Shown here: in pieces, positions 49,301 through 60,299 of the stretch | Layout: each line of letters opens with the position of its first letter | How positions within the stretch are numbered: the first letter of the stretch is position 1 | Assembly: GCA_947579665.1 (NCBI GenBank) | Contig: OX388348.1 | Coordinates: forward strand, 6,510,001-6,574,000 | DNA: 64,000 nucleotides | Direction: 5' to 3' | Source: Sympetrum striolatum | Lineage: Eukaryota; Arthropoda; Insecta; Odonata; Libellulidae | Made by a program: the position numbers and the translations under genes | Notes under the pieces: model-generated | Database searches by the model: none | Told to the model about the DNA's origin: nothing | What the model saw: only the letters and a program-made list of their open reading frames with translations

Positions 49301-51127
49301 CGTATTTTTCTGCGCTTTCTTGCAATTTGATTGTTTTAAAAATTTGATGAAATTTTCATTCTTGATATATTGTTCGATTTAATTGACGAAACTCAAATTA
49401 GCACTGATTTATTAAATATTGCTGTTTGAATTCCATCAGTAAAGAGAATCTTTATTACATTTGCCAATTATTTATTGATGGTATTGCGTCAGATTTTTTC
49501 ATAATCTTCTGACTTTCTGTTTCAGCATTTGTTAAAATACGTATTGATGCCATGGATGGTTAGGCATTGCGATCTTGAGTTGTAGTGTTTTGTAAATTAA
49601 ACAGCATACAGTCATCGATGTTGAAATAACATAGTATTATATCTTTATGTTCCACAATGAACAGATCTGGATTCTCAGATTCTCAGATTAAAGTAATAAC
49701 AAGATACATGGGAATATTACATACTTCTTTACTATTAATGTTGACATAGTTCCTACTTACTGAAGAATTTTCAGATTGTATTATTTTCTTAAATCTTGCA
49801 ATAATTTTCATGATATTGTTTTGAAAACTTAATTTGTTCACTGAAATATTGAATATTGTAGAGAAAACCCAGAATTAGATATACAAAAGGAAAGGAAATG
49901 AAGCCTTACAGATATTTTTATTAACATTGATTCATTATGTTACTTCATCTCATTCTTCGGATTATGTAGACTTGTATGGTAAACTATGAAGATCAAGTAT
50001 ATTCGCATATTATTTTTTTCAATTGCGGTAATTTTAAGAGAAACATAGTATTTTTTTATTATAAACCTGAAGTATTAATGCTGCTTACTGTACAGAATAA
50101 ATGTGAAACCAAATGAGGATTTTGTTTTATAACCTATTGATGCTTCATTTTTGCTGAATTATAAAGATCCAAGAGATACAGCACTAATTAGGGAGGAGAT
50201 GAATTAAAGATCAAACATAATTGTACTTAAGGTTGATTTTGTTAGGAAAACGGTCAAAAACTCATAAAAAACACACCGAGATATTTTGGAACGTTGGAAT
50301 ACAAAGATAAAAAAACGTCGACGCAGTTATTCAAACTAAAGAGATAGCGCTTCTCTTTAAGCTCTGACAAAACACCGACTCAAGGGGAAAAATCGTCGTA
50401 TTTAAGTCCAGAAATAAACTAAGACGCCTCTGGAATATTCCTTCCTCGGGTACATTTCCATTTTCGGAGAGAATTTTCATTTCCTCCGCAATCTCAACCC
50501 TTTTCTGATACAAAGCCACTTTTACATCCTTTTTTAGCTTACCCTTTAGCCCTCCCTTTTTACACGCCTCGAACGCATTCTCAGCAAAAATGAACACAAG
50601 GAGCTCCTCTTCTCTCCAAATACGAATCCGGTTATAAATTTTGGAATTCGTAAATTGCTAGTTAATGCAGATTCCCTTTCTGAGCTCAAGTTCATGATAT
50701 GGGTTAAAAAAGTCCGTATTTTTGGGGAAATAACTTTATTTGTTTCGAATAATTGTTTGCACTACATTTTCATAATGGTAAATTTAGGAAAGGGAATATA
50801 ATTTGAAAACTTAAATGTTCCTTCTCATTTGAGTTGAGAATTATTAATTAAGAATTGTACGATGAAGTTTTGCAATAATGAACTAATTTCAAAATTAAAG
50901 AATAATTTCGAGGTAAACTTTAACTGCAGTTGTTTGTTTCTAAGAAACAATTTGTTAGAAACAACAGTAGATTTACAAATATATATATTAGAGAAAAGTT
51001 TCGATTAATTTGGAGCTATCTTCATTGAACACTTTTACATAATTTTGTCATAAAAAAATGAACATAAATGCATATATTTTTAAAAAGAAGGCTAACTAAA
51101 TCTAAGAAGGACCAAAAGAACTTATTT
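40301..51127. other. Long stretch without recognisable genes
   Basis: No domain, RNA gene or transposon was recognised. GC-richer patches lie at about 41290-41520, 45000-45360, 46090-46560 and 48000-48490. The longest frame, 48015-48497 (+, 160 codons), is Cys/Phe/Ser/Arg-rich with open opposite- and same-strand competitors and resembles nothing known. The AT-rich remainder carries only short chance frames. Confidence 0.45.
41690..42150. repeat. Pyrimidine-rich low-complexity tract
   Basis: CT-biased + strand, similar to 1600-1840. Both contain a CAACTTCCGCGTT/CAACTTCCGTGTT-like phrase followed by GTTTG, which may be chance or a shared old repeat. Overlapping frames at 41657-41881 and 41685-41912 reflect this bias. 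Confidence 0.5.
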
Positions 51128-51196
51128 GATGGTGTTACGCGTTCTGCATAGAAACGCGGAGACTTGGGTTCGAGACCTGTTTTCATAGGACTTTTT
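51128..51196 (+). repeat. tRNA-derived SINE head (candidate)
   Basis: GGTGTTACGCGTTCTGC resembles a Pol III A box region, and GGTTCGAGACC (51167-51177) is a near-consensus B box, 25-30 bases downstream. A T-run (CTTTTT) ends the stretch. The layout matches a tRNA-related SINE 5' region. The cloverleaf is incomplete, so this is not a functional tRNA gene. It lies directly upstream of a reverse-transcriptase fragment. Confidence 0.45.
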
Positions 51197-51199
51197 CAG

Positions 51200-51560
51200 C
51201 TGCTTTTATCCTTTGGTACTTCAAAAGCGTAAGAAGTTGGACCTCCTTTCACACGTCATACGGGATAAATTCGTTCGGAACACGGAAAAAGTTCGCAAGC
51301 GATGTTATTTAGCGTTAGTTAGGCCTCACCTTGAGTATGAATGTAGCGTATCGGCTGACATGTGTCATAATCGGGAATTAGACACAACGAAGAGGCAATC
51401 TATATAGAACTGCCGCTGCTGCCTCTGCCGCAAACTGTTAGAGTAAATCAATTGATACAGGAAGTGGGGTGGGAATCCTTAGTAGATAGAAGGTTGATAC
51501 AAAGGACTACTAAATGAGAAAGTACGGAGCACATCTCCGTTTTTGCAAAATATCTCCATG
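51200..51560 (+). pseudogene. Non-LTR retrotransposon RT C-terminal fragment
   Basis: An open frame (51213-51407) ends the RT domain of a CR1-like element. It shows LDLLSHVIRDKF, then VRKRCYLALVRPHLEYECSV, matching the family pattern K-x-LGhL-R...Y-x-ALVRP-hLEY. After a stop at 51405, another frame gives QLIQEVGWESLVDRRLIQRT near 51448-51507, matching the usual LGW-x-SL-x-x-RR motif that follows. Only the last ~120 codons of the polyprotein are present; the catalytic core and the endonuclease are absent. It is a 5'-truncated, broken copy. Confidence 0.8.
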
Positions 51561-51756
51561 ATTATGATATAAAAGTGTATTCAGTTTTATACAAAAGTTA
51601 TAAAAACTTTAAAAAAACTTAATTTTCTATAAGCTTTATTCGAAAGAATGTTCGATATCAACCACCGTGTAGGAGTCGTATCAAAATTAATTCATGTTTT
51701 GCTATTGCGACATATTTACGTTAAAATGTCGTTTTCATTCATAACATTTCATACTA

Positions 51757-51801
51757 ATTTTACTATTCATACTAATATTTATATAGTATGAATAGTAAAA
51801 T
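51757..51801. repeat. Perfect 18-bp hairpin
   Basis: ATTTTACTATTCATACTA (51757-51774) and its exact reverse complement (51784-51801) flank a 9-base AT loop. A third partial copy, AGTATTCATACTAATAT, follows directly at about 51802-51818. No flanking duplication is evident. Confidence 0.85.
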
Positions 51802-52279
51802 AGTATTCATACTAATATATCATGATTACTATATTTCTTTAAAGTTTTATTTGGAATTTGATTTTGAATTTGATACACGCGTATTTATTTCAAAGTAATG
51901 AATGAGTTATAATTGTTTCGTGTCGTTATTGATTACTCTTCGCTGTAACATTAAAGTTCGTAAGTATGGGTTTGTTTACATGGCAAACAATGCAATGCAA
52001 AGGGTCTTTCGCTCACACTCATACTGTAGATTGAGTTCTGGCAGATTGATAAGGTTTAAAAGGTTTTCTTCTTTGTTTTTTTAGAAATAATAGTCTTCTT
52101 TATTTGTTCACTTTTGTGTATATCAATAATGTTTGTCATTCTCTGTTAGTTCTTAAGTTTCCACTGTTTAAATGTGAGGTCTTTATTTTTATTCATCGTT
52201 TGTGCTGTTTGTGTTTCATTTTGCTCTACGTTTTTATTTTGATTTCGTTGCAATCACTTATTATATTGAGTTGGATATA

Positions 52280-53108
52280 TACCGTATATGCCGGCGTATA
52301 AGTCGATCTGGCGTATAAGTCGATCCTGCGTTTAAGCTGACCCCTAAAATGTTTATGTGAATTTCGGGTTTTATCCTTTGTTTAGCGTATAAGTCTTCCC
52401 AAATAACTACGGTATCCATAAATATACGATAGCTAAGGAAAATTTACCGCATAATATTAAGAAGGTAAAATACAAGTTACTTTCGTTGGTATCACTCAGG
52501 ATACACAAATAAAAATGTGTTACGGAACAGAAACACAATGTTATTAAAATTTATTATAGAAATAATGGTAATATAGGGTGGTAATATCAAATCACGACAC
52601 TGCTAAAACAACTTCCATTAACTCCTAACGCTAAGTCGAATGATAGCGATTGTATAAACAAAAACAAACAATGATGTGCTTATTGATCTTCATTTGTAAA
52701 AAGAAAACATCGGAATATATATTTTAAATTTTTGTCAAATAAAAATTCATGTGACGAAATGAATATAATTTGCGAAGAATAAATATTCGTCAAATTTGTT
52801 TTCTAAATATATTTTACTCGCCAATAATTAGTTTGCAGGGCTTTACATTTTTATTTTCAGCCACAATTGGATTTCGTGATGAAATTTGTTTTATATGACA
52901 TCTACGTTAGTTAGACTTGCTAAAAATAGTTTCAGTAAGAAATAATTGTGGTGAGGTTCGAGAGTTTGTGTTAAGCGGGCAGTTTCACTCATTTGGCCTT
53001 CGTTGGTAAAGGGTTGAATTTTATGTTCGGCGTGTAAGTCCACCCTTGGTTTTTGAAAGTTTTTTTTTATGCTTCCAAAGGTCGACTTATACGCCGGCAT
53101 ACACGGTA
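52280..53108. mobile_element. Inverted-repeat DNA transposon, 829 bp, non-autonomous
   Basis: The left end TACCGTATATGCCGGCGTAT continues AAGTCGATCT. The right end, on the other strand, reads TACCGTGTATGCCGGCGTAT and continues AAGTCGACCT. The first ~27 bases match with one or two differences. Both ends begin with TA, so insertion at TA is likely. Subterminal copies of GCGTATAAGTC occur at 52294, 52311, 52329 (diverged) and 52385, with another (GCGTGTAAGTC) near the right end at 53030. The interior is AT-rich. One short - strand frame (52891-53100) runs inward from the right terminus but shows no transposase motif. Superfamily is undecided; Tc1/mariner/pogo-like is possible from the TA. Confidence 0.8.
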
Positions 53109-53405
53109 ATCAGTTTTGTGATTTATCATATATTGGTGCTTGTAGTAGTCTCAAAAGGCGAATTTTACCGGTTTTCATCGAACATGTCCCGAAAAACATT
53201 ATTTATCATCTTTGTGACGTAAAAGTTAATATGATATAAATTAATCACTAATATATCTTCATAAGTATATTTTGAGTACAGACTTTGACAATAATGTCGT
53301 AAATAAATATCATAAAATAAATTGATCTTATATATGAAGAAAGTCATGTGATGGCCACAATTTTTTTTGTTTTAGAAGTAAATATTTAAAATTTCTACAA
53401 AATAA

Positions 53406-54027
53406 CTAAATTAGTTTTGCATCTTGTAAATCTACGTTAAGAGCACGAAAATAGACGCCCTTTGCATCAATGGAGAGCTGTAATGTTTGTAGCGTGCAAG
53501 TACTTTCTGCCTTCTCATCGGCTTCGCTAAATATCGTCCTCGCCCGTTAAAGCGAGCCAAACTCATTTTCTTGCCATTCGGCTAAGGAGCAAGGGTTGAT
53601 GGCGCTGGTGTCGTTGGTGGCGAGAGGTTGAAGCAATCATAATAAAGGTTTCAGCTCCTCGTAATCCAGAAGGAGCCACGGGTTTAGATTGATGGAGAAC
53701 TCGTATAGCCGAGGCACACAGCCGATGTTAAATCTCCAAAAATTGGCCCTCACTGCAAAGATGAGAGCTTTTTCGGTAGAGCGAAATATAGGCCGATAGA
53801 CAAACATGGTCGATGTATCTTCAGACATGGTGAACTCTTTTTCGTCGAAGGTGTAGGATATGCTTCTACCAATACTAAGCACTGGTATAAAATATCTTAT
53901 ATGTTACTCAGGCTCATTATGTATACTTGATGTTGGCGTGAATATTTGGGTGTATACTTTTTATTGGCATACCACGAGTTGGCAGCTGTAATTGTTTGAA
54001 AGCCTCATTAACTATTTCATCACTCAT
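53406..54027 (-). pseudogene. Unidentified protein-coding remnant
   Basis: On the - strand an ATG at 54025-54027 opens MSDEIVNEAFKQLQLPTRGM and runs about 36 codons. A +1 shift then joins a second frame that stays readable to a TAG at 53406-53408. In that frame the only stops are TAA at 53904-53906, TGA at 53637-53639 and TAA at 53547-53549. The residue mix is protein-like throughout: TFDEKEFTMSEDTSTMFVYR, LIFAVRANFWRFNIGCVPRL, then SLAEWQENEFGSL and LQTLQLSIDAKGVYFRALNV. Three stops in about 165 codons, all with sensible sequence on both sides, suggest a decayed single ORF rather than chance. I do not recognise the family. Candidates include a large transposon, an endogenous viral gene or a retrogene; none is established. 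Confidence 0.5.
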
Positions 54028-54063
54028 AAAACTTTAGCTTCAGTATGCAATCTTTAAGCAATA

Positions 54064-54100
54064 CTCAAGAATAAAGTCCATTTATTATTATTATTATTAA
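54064..54100 (+). repeat. (TTA)n tail, possible orphan retrotransposon 3' end
   Basis: AAGAATAAAGTCCATTTATT followed by ATTATTATTATT resembles the 3' terminus of a non-LTR element on the + strand, like the tail at 15169-15203. No + strand RT remnant was found directly upstream. The unidentified coding remnant lies there on the opposite strand. Confidence 0.5.
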
Positions 54101-54844
54101 TTACATAAGGCTATTTTCAATCGCTCAGTTTCCAAATTGAAATGAGAAAAATGAATTTAACCGCTGAATAAACTCAAGAAAAAATTCCGTTTTATTTGCA
54201 ATTTATGTGCTTTACGATAGTGGGGGAGAAAATTATTGATATTTTCATAAACGAGTCAAGAAGTGAGAAATGTAATAATAAATGACAGGAAAAGCCGCGC
54301 GTATTTTCTCCGAATGGGTTTTCAATTATAATTATTATGAGTGACAATTTTTGGATTATTAATATTTTTTTGCCACAAACCATTGCCGTTGGCATTAAAT
54401 TTCCCTTTCATTTACATTTAAATTAAGCTTTTCATGACATTACCGCATTATAATATACCGATTTTATTCTACCTCCTTTTTATTAATTTACATTCGAAAA
54501 CATATTTCATGTCAATGTTGGCTTTTAGATGACATTGAAACATGAAATTCATTTATATTACATTTACGTACATTTCTTCAATCTTATACCAAAAGGTTTA
54601 TGAATTTTTATATATATACAGAGGTTAGTAATTTTATGCACATACTCTTCTAATTCTGTAAAGTGCTTCTTGACTGAATTTTACCATATTGTTATGAAAA
54701 CATGATTAAACCTCAGCCACTCATATGCCATAACCTTAGTGACCGAGGGGATTTTAGTTGAATCAGAATTTCGTGCATCTTGTACTTTTCATTTTCAGAC
54801 TCTGCCCATGTTCGCTCCCTTTTTTCCGTGGACCCGTGGAAGTA

Positions 54845-54852
54845 TGACGTCA
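54845..54852. promoter_or_regulatory. Perfect CRE-type palindrome
   Basis: TGACGTCA, the full palindromic CREB/ATF site, within a GC-richer patch (about 54730-55080). Other copies occur at 7831-7838 and 61038-61045. No adjacent promoter could be identified, so function is uncertain. Confidence 0.2.
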
Positions 54853-55919
54853 TCTGCAATGATGCCCATTTCTATGGCAGCCCATAACACTTAATTTTAC
54901 AGCTCAACGTCCTCAGGTTCTTTACGTCTCTATCGCACCAACGCGGTTCCCTTATCGCCGAACCTGCACTCGCTCCTGCCTTTTTTATATTTGTTTGCTC
55001 AGGGTCGAAAGAGGCAGCTCTGGGAACCGTTTCATTCTGAAAATGCCGAAAATTCCCGGAATTCAGCCAAACATTTTCTTTTTACTCAGAGCGCTCTAAT
55101 TAAAAGCTAATAATGTCACGGTAAAATTAGGTAAAGCGGTAAATAAGGAAGGCGGTTATGAATGCTCCTCGTGATTAGCATTTAAGATGCTGCTGCGCGT
55201 TGACGTTAAGGGTTCGTTGTAAAATTTGTTCGCAAAAGACTTGGTTTCGTACGGAAATGTGACCATTTCTTGCTAACATTTTAGGATGGAATGTTGCGTA
55301 GAATTTCAGAAAACAGTTCTGTTCAATCAGCCTCATTTGAGTCCAAGAGAAAAATCTGATAAACATTAAGATAATTCTCTTCTTAGACTTTAAATTCATC
55401 CGTGTCCTCATAAACCGTGAAAATCTCTAATTATTCAATAATAATGTAAGTGATTATGTTCATCCTACATTTTGGTCACAATTAATAATTATTGCATTGA
55501 TTAATTCCTTTTACTAAATTCATTCAATTGAAATCATTATTTTGATTGATATTTATAATAATACGTTTAAATTCCGCCACAGTGTAATTATAACTGTCGC
55601 GGATAATTGACTTAACAATTTTTAAAAAATATTTAAATTGATCTTTGATTATCGGTACGCAATATCAGATCAATATAATCTTTCCAAACATTTAATATTT
55701 GAGACGTTTTCTATTTCTTCTTGCTAGATCTGTTGGAAAACATACATCGCATTTAATTTATTAGTGGACAGGTTACCTTTAGCTCCTTTAGGCATTTGTT
55801 CTCCTCCTTCACTTCGCACTTTGCACTAACGCGCGTCCTTTTGAGATCCGCTAGTGACGAAATTGGTTCCTATTGGTGAGCTATGCTAGCGATCAATTTA
55901 TCTCTATTAATCCAACCCA

Positions 55920-55970
55920 CCCCTCGCATTGAACCTGGGACGCGCTGCTAACTAGGCTTAGCAGGTGCCT
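55920..55970 (-). repeat. tRNA-derived SINE head (candidate)
   Basis: On the - strand TGCTAAGCCTAGTTAGCAGC (A-box-like, about 55944-55963) is followed by GCGTCCCAGGTTCAATGC (B-box-like, 55926-55935 core). It matches the general plan GCCTAGTGGTTAGC...GGTTCAAATCC of tRNA-derived SINEs, but with the anticodon region shortened. It cannot be a functional tRNA. Confidence 0.4.
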
Positions 55971-58458
55971 TTAATTATAAAAATTATTAATTTGGAAAAA
56001 TTCTTTGGACATCCTATCCTAAAATTTACTTTGGAAATATCTTTCTCGCCAACAACAACCTCAATGGAATCTGATGAGTGTCTGCGTGACACATCATCAG
56101 CATATATTTCGGTCGATAATTATTTTAGTCCATTCCAAAATACCTCTATTCATCTTCAGAGAACACCATTCAGCTTTGGAGGCGACATTCTTTTGGAATG
56201 GGGAAATGGGAAAACTAAAGAAATCCTTTCAATATTCAAGAACCATTATTTGAAAATAGGAAGAACTGTAATTAAAGCATAACTTGAATTATTACGAAAA
56301 TAATGAATTTATGTAGCTTACCTTGTTCGTTTTGAAGGTTCGGAGGTAGGATGGAAGAAAATCGTGGAGGCGAGTTCGTCAATCTAAGAGTATATTATCA
56401 AGGGCTTATGATAAAGAAAGCACGAAGCAGCGCAGTACATTGGGACTTAGATTCTGTGCGACTGACTTTCTTCTACCCACGTTCTTTGAAAATATATCAA
56501 ATGTCTCCAGTTATGCATAAAATCTGTTATATGCCAGCAAATCAGCTTGCAATGTAACCATTCAATCTTTTTGATATGATTTACGCCTCGCACTTATTCA
56601 TCGAGGTAAATCTTTAGTTATTATAAGAAGGCTGCCTTTAATTCAACATCTTTTGATATAAAGGACAACAGAAATCAAAGACAAAAAGGAGATGAATAAT
56701 ACAGTAGAAATGGGAAAGAGAAAGGAAGTTAGAAAATATCATTTATCTTTGAGTTTCCAAAATATAAAAAAGAATATAAGTAGGGTATGGAGGGAGAAGA
56801 GGAAAGAAAAACAGAAAGGATGAAAAAATATTGGACGCATAGGAAAGGAAGTTGCGATAATGATTTTTAAGTTAGTAATGGTCCCAGAAATTGGTGGTCA
56901 AATATGGAGAAGTAAAATCCAAGAATTTCAATAAATATCCTATGAAATACGTCAGTAAATATGATGATAAGATAAACTCAGTATACCCATTTTTTCATTC
57001 AGTTCTCTTGTTCTTTATACTTAAATACTGAAACTAAGTATATACGTAATTTTCCGTCCTTCAGAACGAAAATCTCCGCAAGGCATCTGCTCCTTATTGG
57101 CAATTTTAATCGAACTTATCCAGCTTTATTTCTAGGACGTAACTCATTTCTGAGCTTTGGTTATGATCGCAAATTTAAATGAAATATAATGAACTTTAGA
57201 CATTCTCAGATGAAGAATATGGAGTAGCACAGGCATCTTTAATCACTATTCTTTGATCGTTGTCTTTTATTAATGCAATATTACTCTTTTTATTTCAAAT
57301 GAAATACTAGCATATACTCCAAAATTATTCATCACTAAACTAAAGGAGCCACATTCAAGGAGGAATTGGATATTTTACCTAGAACAGATTCCCTGACCGT
57401 TTGATATTTGATGGCCATCCAAAGTTGCAGGAAGTGACAGCAGCGCCCTTTTCGTCAATACCCCAAACTAACTCAGGCGTGCAACGGCATTTTTCTCGTC
57501 ATTAAATTAAATATAATAATAAAAATTAAATATAAAATATTCATCTTTGGGTTATATAGCGATATGTTTTCCATGCCTCCATTTTGAACTGTTTGAGCGT
57601 AAGCAATACGCTATTCAATAGATTGTTTCAATGGAATCAGAATTGCGATTTTCTCCTCTTCTGGACCTTCCCTCGAGTCATCGGGAGGTTTCTTTCGAGA
57701 TGATAGTCGATTTATCTGTTCCTATTCACTGCAAGTAAATTTGATGATGCAGTAAGGACCTCTCTTAATTAAAAATGGGAGTGATGGACTTCCTCATGGC
57801 GAATTCATAGTTTCTGTGGAATCTGAGAACGGACAGAAGCGGATTGAGTCAAAACCACTGCAGATTTTTCCGAAGCCTTTGACTGAAAAAAATGAAAGAA
57901 TAAACTGATTTAAAATATGGCGGTGGCGAGTTGACTTCCCCTCTACGGTATTTGCGACGGTAAACTAAGCAAAAAAATATTACTCGCGAAATAATGGATT
58001 TGAGCTGTTTCGAGAGCATTTTCATTTTTTCCTCTCACGGTTTACGCTTTCACTCTCGCGGGACGAGAGGATAAATATTTATACGTTTTTCCTTTTTTAA
58101 GTTTTCAAAGGGCGGTGCTTATGAAGTTTCCATAGGCCGGTCCATAAACTCGCTCTGTTATGACTTTATATATGCCATTTACCAGTCGGCGATAAACAAA
58201 GCCCTTATCCCATTCAGTGACCATAAAAAAGAAGGTCTTTTTAAGTGTGCGTTATTTAGAAGGCACGCGTGCCTCCGTTGGAGGGATAAGAAACAATCAG
58301 TGCCCACGAGAAAAGAACGAATGTCCTTAACTTGAGAATACAAGGGTCAGCCGAAGGGTATCAGTTACCGTTACGACAAAATAATGTCTTTTGTAACTAT
58401 TTTAATACTACACCTATTGAGACTATATGAGTTTATTGCAATTTAATATCTCAAGGAA
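55965..58458. other. No supportable gene; purine-rich tract inside
   Basis: Two open frames follow the SINE-like head: 55965-56282 (105 codons, with GGDILLEWGNGKTKEIL) and 56351-56557 (68 codons). Neither shows a family motif, and both may be chance. 56640-56850 is A/G-rich on the + strand. The rest to 58458 has GC-richer patches (about 57600-58350) without a convincing ORF. Confidence 0.4.
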
Positions 58459-58459
58459 A

Positions 58460-58535
58460 TCAAAAAAAGACTTGCATGACCGGTAGTCGAACCTTGAACT
58501 TCCATTTGAGAAGCAGATGCTCCAACAACTTCAGC
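58460..58535 (-). repeat. tRNA-derived SINE head (candidate)
   Basis: On the - strand GTTGTTGGAGCATCTGCTTC is followed by TCAAATGGAAGTTCAAGGTT and then CGACTACCGG. This follows the tRNA order: D-arm-like GTTGG-AGC, an anticodon stem-loop with CTTC/GAAG pairing, and a B box GGTTCGACTACC (58482-58493). A T-run (58463-58469 on the + strand as A's) lies downstream and could act as a Pol III stop. The D-arm 5' half and the acceptor stem are not convincing, so a SINE or tRNA pseudogene is more likely than a tRNA. Confidence 0.5.
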
Positions 58536-58695
58536 TGTCTCTCGAAAAAAGCATATACCTTTTTGGGAGGGTTTGCAAGAAAGGACGATTGGTTTGCTCT
58601 GCTTAGCGGCATCGTCCTCAGACAACGTTCTCTATGAGGCACCGGTCATACAGAGCGATGGACACCTTTTCTAGAACATCTTGTATACCTGTATA

Positions 58696-59740
58696 CTCAT
58701 TGTCCTTCACAATTATAAGAGTTTACATTTACATGTAAACCCTGTAATCCGCCAGTGGAGCGTGGCAGGGGGTGTTAAACACCGAAATCCCTATCTAACC
58801 TGGAGACCTATTAGCTTCTCTAATACTTCGCGGAAAAAACGACCAAAAGCAACTATCTGTCCTGGCAACTACTTCCCTGTATCCCTTTTTTGATATCTCC
58901 CGAAGATCGCAGAAGTGCATAACTGGGAAAACAATATCAGTTATCTCCTCCCCGAAATCGGTAGTGATACATTTATCAAAAAGCTTCCGTCGATATTCAA
59001 GTCTTCTATCACTAAGAGAGTTCCAACCGAGGGATTCTATCATAGCCGAAACACTGCTGTCGAATCTGAAATCTCCCTTGATGAACCTTAATGCTCTACG
59101 TTGAACCATCTAAAGATCAGAAATTAACCCTACTTCGTGAGGATCCCGAATCGCGAAGCAATACTCAAGTACAGGTCGAATCAGGGAAAAATACGCTGTT
59201 TCTTTTTTTTTAGATGAACATCCCCTCAGAATTCTACTGGATAGCATTTTCATTCTATTCGCCTTTCTTATTATGCTTCGGATATGATCTTTGAAGGAAA
59301 AATTACTGCTGAGTGTAATTCCTAGGTATTTATGATGCATCACGAGCTCCAAGGGATTTCGTGAAGTTCTATGCGGTACGCAGGTAACGTTAGTGGACCG
59401 CGTGCAAGTCATGGAAACGCACTTCTTTCCATTCAGCTCGAGCTGCCAATCACTACACTAACCCGAAATAATATTCAGATCGCTCTGCGAACAATCAGTG
59501 GCTTTATCCATTCAACAAATTTTCCGTTAATCCCGTAAGCCATCAAAATATGAATTAATTTTACATGTGATATTCTATTGAAAGCTTTTTTGAAATCTAG
59601 AGATATGCAGTTGCTGAAAACTGCGGCGCTTCGATAATATGCCAAACTCAAACTATTTCTATTGGAAATTTGTCCGTGGATACGTAAAAGTAGCTCCACA
59701 TGCTGATGAATGTTTAGAAGCTGATAAGCCACCACCCTGA
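58696..59740 (-). pseudogene. CR1/Jockey-like retrotransposon RT, core deleted
   Basis: Read on the - strand from 59740: an N-terminal RT stretch with SLDFKKAFNRISHVKLIHIL (motif A, catalytic Asp present) and YGINGKFVEWI. The text then jumps directly to ATDCSQSDLN and WQLELNGKKC, which normally follow the YADD box. Palm motifs B and C are therefore missing, removed by an internal deletion near 59500-59520. Downstream come HKYLGITLSSNFSFKDHI, LIRPVLEYCFAI and, after an in-frame TAG at 59110-59112, MVQRRALRFI and LGWNSLSDRRLEYRRKLF. A further TAG at 58795-58797 precedes FNTPCHAPLADYRGLHVN, ending at TGA 58696-58698. The order and motifs fit the C-terminal half of a CR1/Jockey-type ORF2. The element is 5'-truncated and inactive. 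Confidence 0.85.
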
Positions 59741-59956
59741 GTACTATTTGTAATTGTAAATTTCAAAGGTAACTTGTCCATGAAATTCACATTCACGTAT
59801 GAAATGAATGATCTCGTTGAAATAATATTCACAGTATTGGTTTGAATTTCATTTATACACGTATCATCATTTATTTTACTAGCCTAAATGATATACCTTA
59901 ATAAATGGGACTATTGTAAGTATATAAACGAAATGAATATTTGCTTACAAGCACAA

Positions 59957-60007
59957 ATTACATACCTACTTACTTACATACTTACATACTTACTTACATA
60001 CATACTT
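59957..60007. repeat. (TACTTACA)n microsatellite
   Basis: Irregular CTTACTTACATACTTACATA units over about 50 bases. The overlapping open frame 59888-60073 (LLTYILTYLLTYIL) is produced by this repeat and is not a gene. Confidence 0.9.
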
Positions 60008-60299
60008 GTTTTAAAAAAGATGTTTATAGTACAAGGAAAAGGGCAATATTTGTTTCAGTTCGTTCTCTTCTAAATATTTATAGCCGAAAGGCATAGTTTA
60101 TATTTTGGTGATCATCATATACCTTCTTTATATGGAAATATATCAATTTAATTGTAATGAATTGGCAATAGAAAGAAAGATAGATTGTTTTCTCTGCACT
60201 GTTTGAATAGAAAGTTAGAATCGAAATTAAATGCTTGAGAATAAATTTTCTTTTAATATGTAAATTCTCGATCGGTTGCTTTATTTATCATTTTATTAT

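Noticed and set aside
53165..53347. 60-codon frame on the - strand next to the coding remnant
   Set aside because: Tyr/Ile/Asn-rich sequence typical of AT-rich chance frames; not continuous with the remnant at 53406-54027.
56071..56100. CTGATGAG hairpin, possible hammerhead ribozyme
   Set aside because: The conserved GAAA after the stem is missing. The sequence is just an imperfect palindrome CTGATGAGTGTC...GACACATCATCAG.
55965..56282. 105-codon open frame containing GGDILLEWGNGKTKEIL
   Set aside because: The glycine-lysine-threonine stretch looks slightly like a P-loop, but the spacing does not fit GxxxxGK[ST] in context and nothing else supports a nucleotide-binding protein.
59888..60073. 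61-codon frame with repeated LLTYIL
   Set aside because: It is a direct product of the TACTTACA microsatellite.
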